Below are positions 5,487 to 7,951 of a stretch of DNA of 7,951 bases, one piece after another (position 1 is the stretch's first letter; the number at the start of each line of letters is the position of its first letter). Location of the stretch: the NCBI GenBank assembly GCA_021825035.1, contig JAKAIQ010000092.1, positions 1 through 7,951 on the forward strand, given 5' to 3'. Made by a program: the position numbers and the translations under genes. The notes under the pieces are model-generated. The model was not told where the DNA came from. It worked only from the letters and a program-made list of their open reading frames with translations, and searched no databases. Source of the DNA: Deltaproteobacteria bacterium (lineage in GTDB: Bacteria; Desulfobacterota; GWC2-55-46).

Positions 5487-6428
5487 ATGGCCTCGATCGT
5501 CTTCATGGGGACTCCGGCCTTTGCCGTCCCTTCGCTGGAGCGGCTCATGGACGCGGGGCACGATGTGCGCGCCGTGGTGACGAGGCCGGACAGGCCGAGG
5601 GGCCGCGGGCTCGCTATGGCGGCCTCCGAGGTCAAGGCCGCGGCATTGAGGCACGGGCTGAGGGTCTTCGAGCCCGCGAGGCTCAAGGACGAAGACTTTT
5701 TGAACGCCCTGCGCGGCCTTGCGCCGGATTTCATCATCGTCGTCGCGTACGGGAAGATACTTCCGGAATCGGTTCTTTCGATACCGCCGAAGGGGTGCGT
5801 AAACCTTCATGCCTCGCTTTTGCCGAAGTACAGGGGCGCCGCGCCCATAAACCGGGCGATAATGAACGGCGAGAGAACGACGGGCGTTACCGTGATGCTC
5901 ATGGATAGCGGCATGGACACCGGCCCGGTGCTGATGAAAGAAGAGGTCGCCATCGACCGCGACGACAACGCGGGGTCGCTTTCGGCGAGGCTTTCGGAGG
6001 CAGGCGCCGCGCTCCTTTGCGAGGCGATAGGACGGCTTGCCGAAGGCAGGCTCGAGGCCGTTCCCCAGGACGAGGGCCTTGCGACATACGCGCCAATGCT
6101 CAAAAAGGAGGATGGGCTTATCGACTGGGGAAAAGGCGCGGGCGAGATAAGCGATCTCGTAAGGGGCCTCTATCCATGGCCCGGCGCATATACCCGCTGG
6201 CGCGGAAAGCTCATCAAGATACACTCGTGCAAGGCCGCGTCCACAGGCCCCCATGGCGGCCAGGATACCCTCCCAGGCACGATAGTCGCCGTTTCCTCCT
6301 CCATCTTTGTAAGGTGCGGCTCCGGCGTTATGGAGATCACCGGGGTTCAGCCCGAAAACAAGAGGCGCATGACCGCCGCCGAGTTCATAAGGGGCAACAG
6401 GATAGAGACAGGCGAGAGGTTCGCCTGA
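5487..6428 (+). CDS. fmt: Methionyl-tRNA formyltransferase
   Basis: Transfers a formyl group from 10-formyltetrahydrofolate to Met-tRNA(fMet), making the initiator tRNA; cytoplasmic. It has 313 residues, normal for the family. The N-terminal Rossmann domain (1 to about 205) starts IVFMGTPAFAVPSLERL and carries the basic RPDRPRGRG loop (33-41, the family's tRNA-recognition insertion). The catalytic triad is visible: Asn106 and His108 in VNLHASLLPKYRGAAPI (105-121, holding the SLLP..RG signature) and Asp144 in DSGMDTGP (140-147). The C-terminal beta-barrel domain (about 207-313) has the typical LIDWGKGAGEISDLVRGLYPWPGAYT. It starts 5 nt after def and is evidently co-transcribed; its own ribosome site is weak (GAAAGGGCG upstream inside def), so translational coupling is probable. 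The genes that often follow def-fmt in related bacteria (DUF116, rsmB) are absent; a long non-coding stretch follows instead. Confidence 0.97.
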   Translation: MASIVFMGTPAFAVPSLERLMDAGHDVRAVVTRPDRPRGRGLAMAASEVKAAALRHGLRVFEPARLKDEDFLNALRGLAPDFIIVVAYGKILPESVLSIPPKGCVNLHASLLPKYRGAAPINRAIMNGERTTGVTVMLMDSGMDTGPVLMKEEVAIDRDDNAGSLSARLSEAGAALLCEAIGRLAEGRLEAVPQDEGLATYAPMLKKEDGLIDWGKGAGEISDLVRGLYPWPGAYTRWRGKLIKIHSCKAASTGPHGGQDTLPGTIVAVSSSIFVRCGSGVMEITGVQPENKRRMTAAEFIRGNRIETGERFA

Positions 6429-6700
6429 ACGCGCCGCATGGCAAAAGACGGCATCGTCGACAAGGGGTAGTCGTTGTTTACGCCCCGGCCGTTCGTCAAG
6501 CCGCCGGGAGGTTCATTCAATTTCACGGGCGAGGGGTGAAACGCGCGTAGCGGAGGCCGGGCGGGCGAAGCAAGGCGGAAAGACGCGAACGTCCTGAGCG
6601 GCGAGCGCAGGGGATGTTCACAGGCAGGGACGACGAAAGGGCTTGAAGTACGCTTGCGAAATGGGGCCGAGCCTTCTCTTGCCGCCGGTTGCGACGCGAC
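6429..6700. other. Unassigned spacer between fmt and the htpX promoter
   Basis: No credible gene is seen on either strand; open frames here give low-complexity Arg/Pro/Ser-rich products. The stretch is G/A-rich on the plus strand (about 6520-6680). One long inverted repeat is visible: GAACGTCC (6587-6594) against GGATGTTC (6612-6619), eight pairs including one G-U, with a 17-nt loop. A tiny reading frame from 6438 (MAKDGIVDKG, then stop) is probably meaningless. There is no clear terminator for fmt. The region could hold a small RNA or remnants of a decayed gene; nothing in it decides. Confidence 0.4.
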
Positions 6701-6729
6701 TTGACACGCAAAGGCGATTGTCCTATCAT
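6701..6729 (+). promoter_or_regulatory. Strong sigma70-type promoter of htpX
   Basis: TTGACA (6701-6706, perfect -35) is separated by exactly 17 nt from TATCAT (6724-6729, 5 of 6 match to the -10 consensus). Transcription should start near 6736, giving htpX a leader of about 160 nt. No heat-shock sigma32-like consensus was recognised, so any stress control would have to act elsewhere, possibly in the leader RNA. Confidence 0.75.
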
Positions 6730-6742
6730 ATTTGTATAAATT

Positions 6743-6818
6743 CGGATTCCGTCGCGGCAAACGGCGAAAGCAGGATGTATGCCGCGGATAAGCCCTGCCG
6801 GATGGCCGGGCGATTAAT
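6743..6818 (+). ncRNA. Structured htpX leader, possible divergent GEMM-I-like riboswitch aptamer
   Basis: The leader starts right after the predicted transcription start and folds into two adjacent arms closed by GTCGC (6751-6755) with GCGAT (6810-6814, one G-U). Arm 1 has GGCAAAC, a GC-GAAA-GC tetraloop hairpin (6764-6771), AGGA and a returning GCC (6781-6783). Arm 2 contains GATAAG, GCCC and GGATGGCCGGGC (6800-6811). The order GGCAAAC - GAAA tetraloop - GGA..GCC - TAAG - ATGGCCGGG follows the c-di-GMP/cGAMP GEMM-I aptamer, and the size of about 75 nt fits. Against it, the normally invariant GGACGCAAAGCC is GGATGTATGCC here, and the 3' CCGGGTTGCC-like part is altered. Part of arm 1 can also form a competing 7-bp stem, CGCGGCA (6753-6759) with TGCCGCG (6780-6786). 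Treat as a candidate only. Confidence 0.3.
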
Positions 6819-6839
6819 TCCATTATCGGGATTTCGACG

Positions 6840-6862
6840 CGCCAGCGGCAAGGCCGCTGGCG
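6840..6862 (+). promoter_or_regulatory. Perfect 10-bp hairpin in htpX leader
   Basis: CGCCAGCGGC (6840-6849) and GCCGCTGGCG (6853-6862) pair exactly around a 3-nt AAG loop. The stem ends 20 nt before the ribosome binding site AAGGGGG (6883-6889). It lacks a following T tract, so it is an imperfect terminator at best. It may instead be an expression platform for the upstream leader structure or a stability element. The stem is certain; the function is inferred. Confidence 0.5.
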
Positions 6863-6896
6863 GTTGGGCACATTTAACTACCAAGGGGGTTTTTAG

Positions 6897-7607
6897 ATGA
6901 ATTATATGAAGACAGCCGTTCTTTTGGCGGCGCTTACCGCGTTGCTCGTGTTCTTCGGCGACGCCCTGGGCGGAAGAAACGGGGCTACGATAGCCCTCGT
7001 GCTGGCCGGCCTGATGAACTTCGTCTCCTACTGGTGGAGCGACAAGATAGTCCTTGCCATGTACGGGGCGCGCGAGGTGGCCGAGTCCGACGCACCGGAG
7101 CTTTTCGACATAGTGAGGAACCTGACGATGAAGGCCGGGCTTCCGATGCCGAGGGTATACATGATGGAAAGCGAAACACCCAACGCCTTCGCCACCGGCA
7201 GAAACCCGCATCACGCTGCGGTCGCCGTCACCACCGGCATAATGAGGCTCATGAGCAGGGAGGAGCTTTCCGGCGTCATCGGACATGAGCTGACCCACGT
7301 GAGGAACAGGGACATCCTCATATCCACGATAGCCGCGACCATCGCCGGGGCCATAAGCTATCTTTCGCAAATGGCGTACTTCGCCGCCATCTTCGGCGGA
7401 CGGCGGGATGAAGAGCGCGGGGGAAACCCCATAGCGCTCCTCATAATGATGATAGTCGCGCCCATAGCGGCCATGATAATACAGCTTGCGATATCGCGCT
7501 CGAGGGAATACGCCGCTGACGAGGGCGGGGCAAGGCTTACCGGGAACCCGCTTTACCTCGCCGACGCCCTTAAAAAGCTCGAATACTATAACAGGCGCGT
7601 GCCGATG
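6897..7607 (+). CDS. htpX: HtpX-family membrane metalloprotease, N-terminal ~237 residues; C-terminus replaced
   Basis: Zinc-dependent inner-membrane endopeptidase of family M48B, which degrades misfolded membrane proteins. The start ATG has AAGGGGG seven bases upstream, and the protein begins MNYMKTAVLLAALTALLVFFGDALGG as HtpX proteins do. Hydrophobic segments lie at about 5-22, 31-47, 143-165 and 178-199. The zinc site is intact: HELTH (130-134; His130, His134, catalytic Glu131) and Glu204 in SREYAADEGGARLTGNP. SDKIVLAMYGAREV (48-61) and NAFATGRNP (96-104) are further family signatures. After KKLEYYNRRVPM the expected TAHMFIVNPL and the STHPPTEERI-like tail are missing. The same frame instead continues, without a stop, into UvrA sequence. 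The break falls somewhere in 7593-7616; 7607 is given as the last surely HtpX-compatible codon. The native gene was almost certainly longer by roughly 45-60 residues. Transcribed from the promoter at 6701-6729. Confidence 0.93.
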
Positions 7608-7951
7608 GACGTGCCCTTCGCGGACCTGCCGCAGTGGCAGCAGAACTGGGTCATCCTCGGTGACGAAGACTATGGCAGCGACGACGCCCACCAGTGGCCC
7701 CACGCCTGGTACGGCGTGAAGGGCTATTTCAAATGGCTCGAGAGCAAGTCCTACAAGATGCACGTCCGCGTCCTCCTCTCCCGCTATCGGGCCTACACGA
7801 CCTGCCCGGATTGCGAAGGCGCGCGCCTCCAGCCCGACGCGCTGCTCTACCTGCTCGAGGTGGCGCCGGCGCCGCGCCGGCCCGAGGCTCCAGTGGGCCG
7901 CGCCGCCGGCGAGAGGCCGACGCTCCTCTCGCTCGCCGATTTCTATGCCCT
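7599..7951 (+). CDS. uvrA: UvrA (excinuclease ABC subunit A) internal fragment fused in frame to htpX; runs off right edge
   Basis: UvrA is the DNA-damage-recognising ATPase of nucleotide excision repair. In htpX-frame numbering, residues 235-351 match an internal part of UvrA, not its beginning: RVPMDVPFADLPQWQQNWVILGD (235-257), WYGVKGYFKWLESKSYKMHVRVLLSRYRAYTTCPDCEGARLQPDAL (271-316) and TLLSLADFY (342-350). The CPDC (303-306) followed by GARL is the conserved Cys motif before the first ATP-binding signature domain. The UvrA N-terminal Walker A portion is absent, and no start codon or ribosome site exists here, so this is not an independent gene. Codon use also changes: Arg is almost all CGC/CGG with a single AGG, Ile is a lone ATC, and Leu is CTC/CTG. 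The htpX part is rich in AGG and ATA. The final stretch is markedly more GC-rich (CGCCGGCGCCGC..). Residues 318-340 form a Pro/Ala/Arg-rich insert. The UvrA identity is firm; the donor organism cannot be named. Confidence 0.87.
   Translation, partial: MPMDVPFADLPQWQQNWVILGDEDYGSDDAHQWPHAWYGVKGYFKWLESKSYKMHVRVLLSRYRAYTTCPDCEGARLQPDALLYLLEVAPAPRRPEAPVGRAAGERPTLLSLADFYA

Noticed and set aside
5478..6254. 258-codon open frame on the minus strand
   Set aside because: Antisense to fmt with all Fmt motifs intact; an Arg/Pro-rich shadow.
6726..7763. 345-codon open frame on the minus strand
   Set aside because: It is antisense to htpX and runs across the HtpX/UvrA join; its translation (His/Gly/Arg-rich, no domain) is a shadow of GC-rich codon structure.
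6897..7951. Novel HtpX-UvrA fusion enzyme
   Set aside because: Both partners are cut mid-domain and codon use switches at the join; a chimeric join explains it better than a designed fusion.
1..7951. CRISPR array, tRNA, rRNA or transposase gene
   Set aside because: No regularly spaced repeats, no cloverleaf or rRNA signatures and no transposase motifs were seen on either strand.

Overview
The window reads as a GC-rich bacterial chromosome fragment, probably from a metagenome. Its genes use many ATA (Ile) and AGG (Arg) codons despite the high GC. Gene content (def-fmt, a DUF255/YyaL thioredoxin-fold protein, DJ-1/PfpI, HtpX) and the GC-rich, ATA-tolerant style would suit a Desulfobacterota/'Deltaproteobacteria'-like or neighbouring lineage. 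That assignment is inference only; no rRNA or other marker decides it.

Layout, left to right. (1) The C-terminal part of a UvrD/PcrA-type superfamily 1 DNA helicase enters from the left edge and ends at 1480. (2) A spacer of about 170 nt carries a perfect 12-bp hairpin and a second palindrome. (3) A visibly AT-richer gene for a four-helix DUF2127 membrane protein (1654-2139) is flanked by imperfect inverted repeats and recurrent CCGATAG/CTATCG words, so it looks like an inserted module. (4) A DJ-1/PfpI-family gene on the minus strand (2286-2831) is divergent from (5) a DUF255/YyaL-type protein on the plus strand (2994-4832). (6) A perfect TATAAT box abuts the start of def (peptide deformylase, 4951-5481), which is followed 5 nt later by fmt (Met-tRNA formyltransferase, 5487-6428). 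These two enzymes add and remove the N-formyl group of initiator Met, a classic operon. (7) A 468-nt non-coding stretch follows; its right part has a clear sigma70 promoter and a long structured leader that partly resembles a GEMM-I (cyclic dinucleotide) aptamer. (8) htpX, a membrane metalloprotease, starts at 6897 with a strong ribosome binding site.

The most striking feature is at the right end. The htpX reading frame is intact through its zinc site, but near 7593-7616 it changes, without a frameshift, into the middle of an unrelated protein, the DNA repair ATPase UvrA. The last ~340 nt encode a UvrA segment with different codon use (CGC for Arg, no ATA). The rest of HtpX is absent. The simplest reading is a chimeric join, through a short stretch that both genes could share (peptide RVPMDV), of two different genomes or loci in an assembly. 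A real recombination event is the alternative. I do not see a convincing new multi-gene system; the best novel leads are the htpX leader RNA, the apparently leaderless def transcript and the DUF2127 module.
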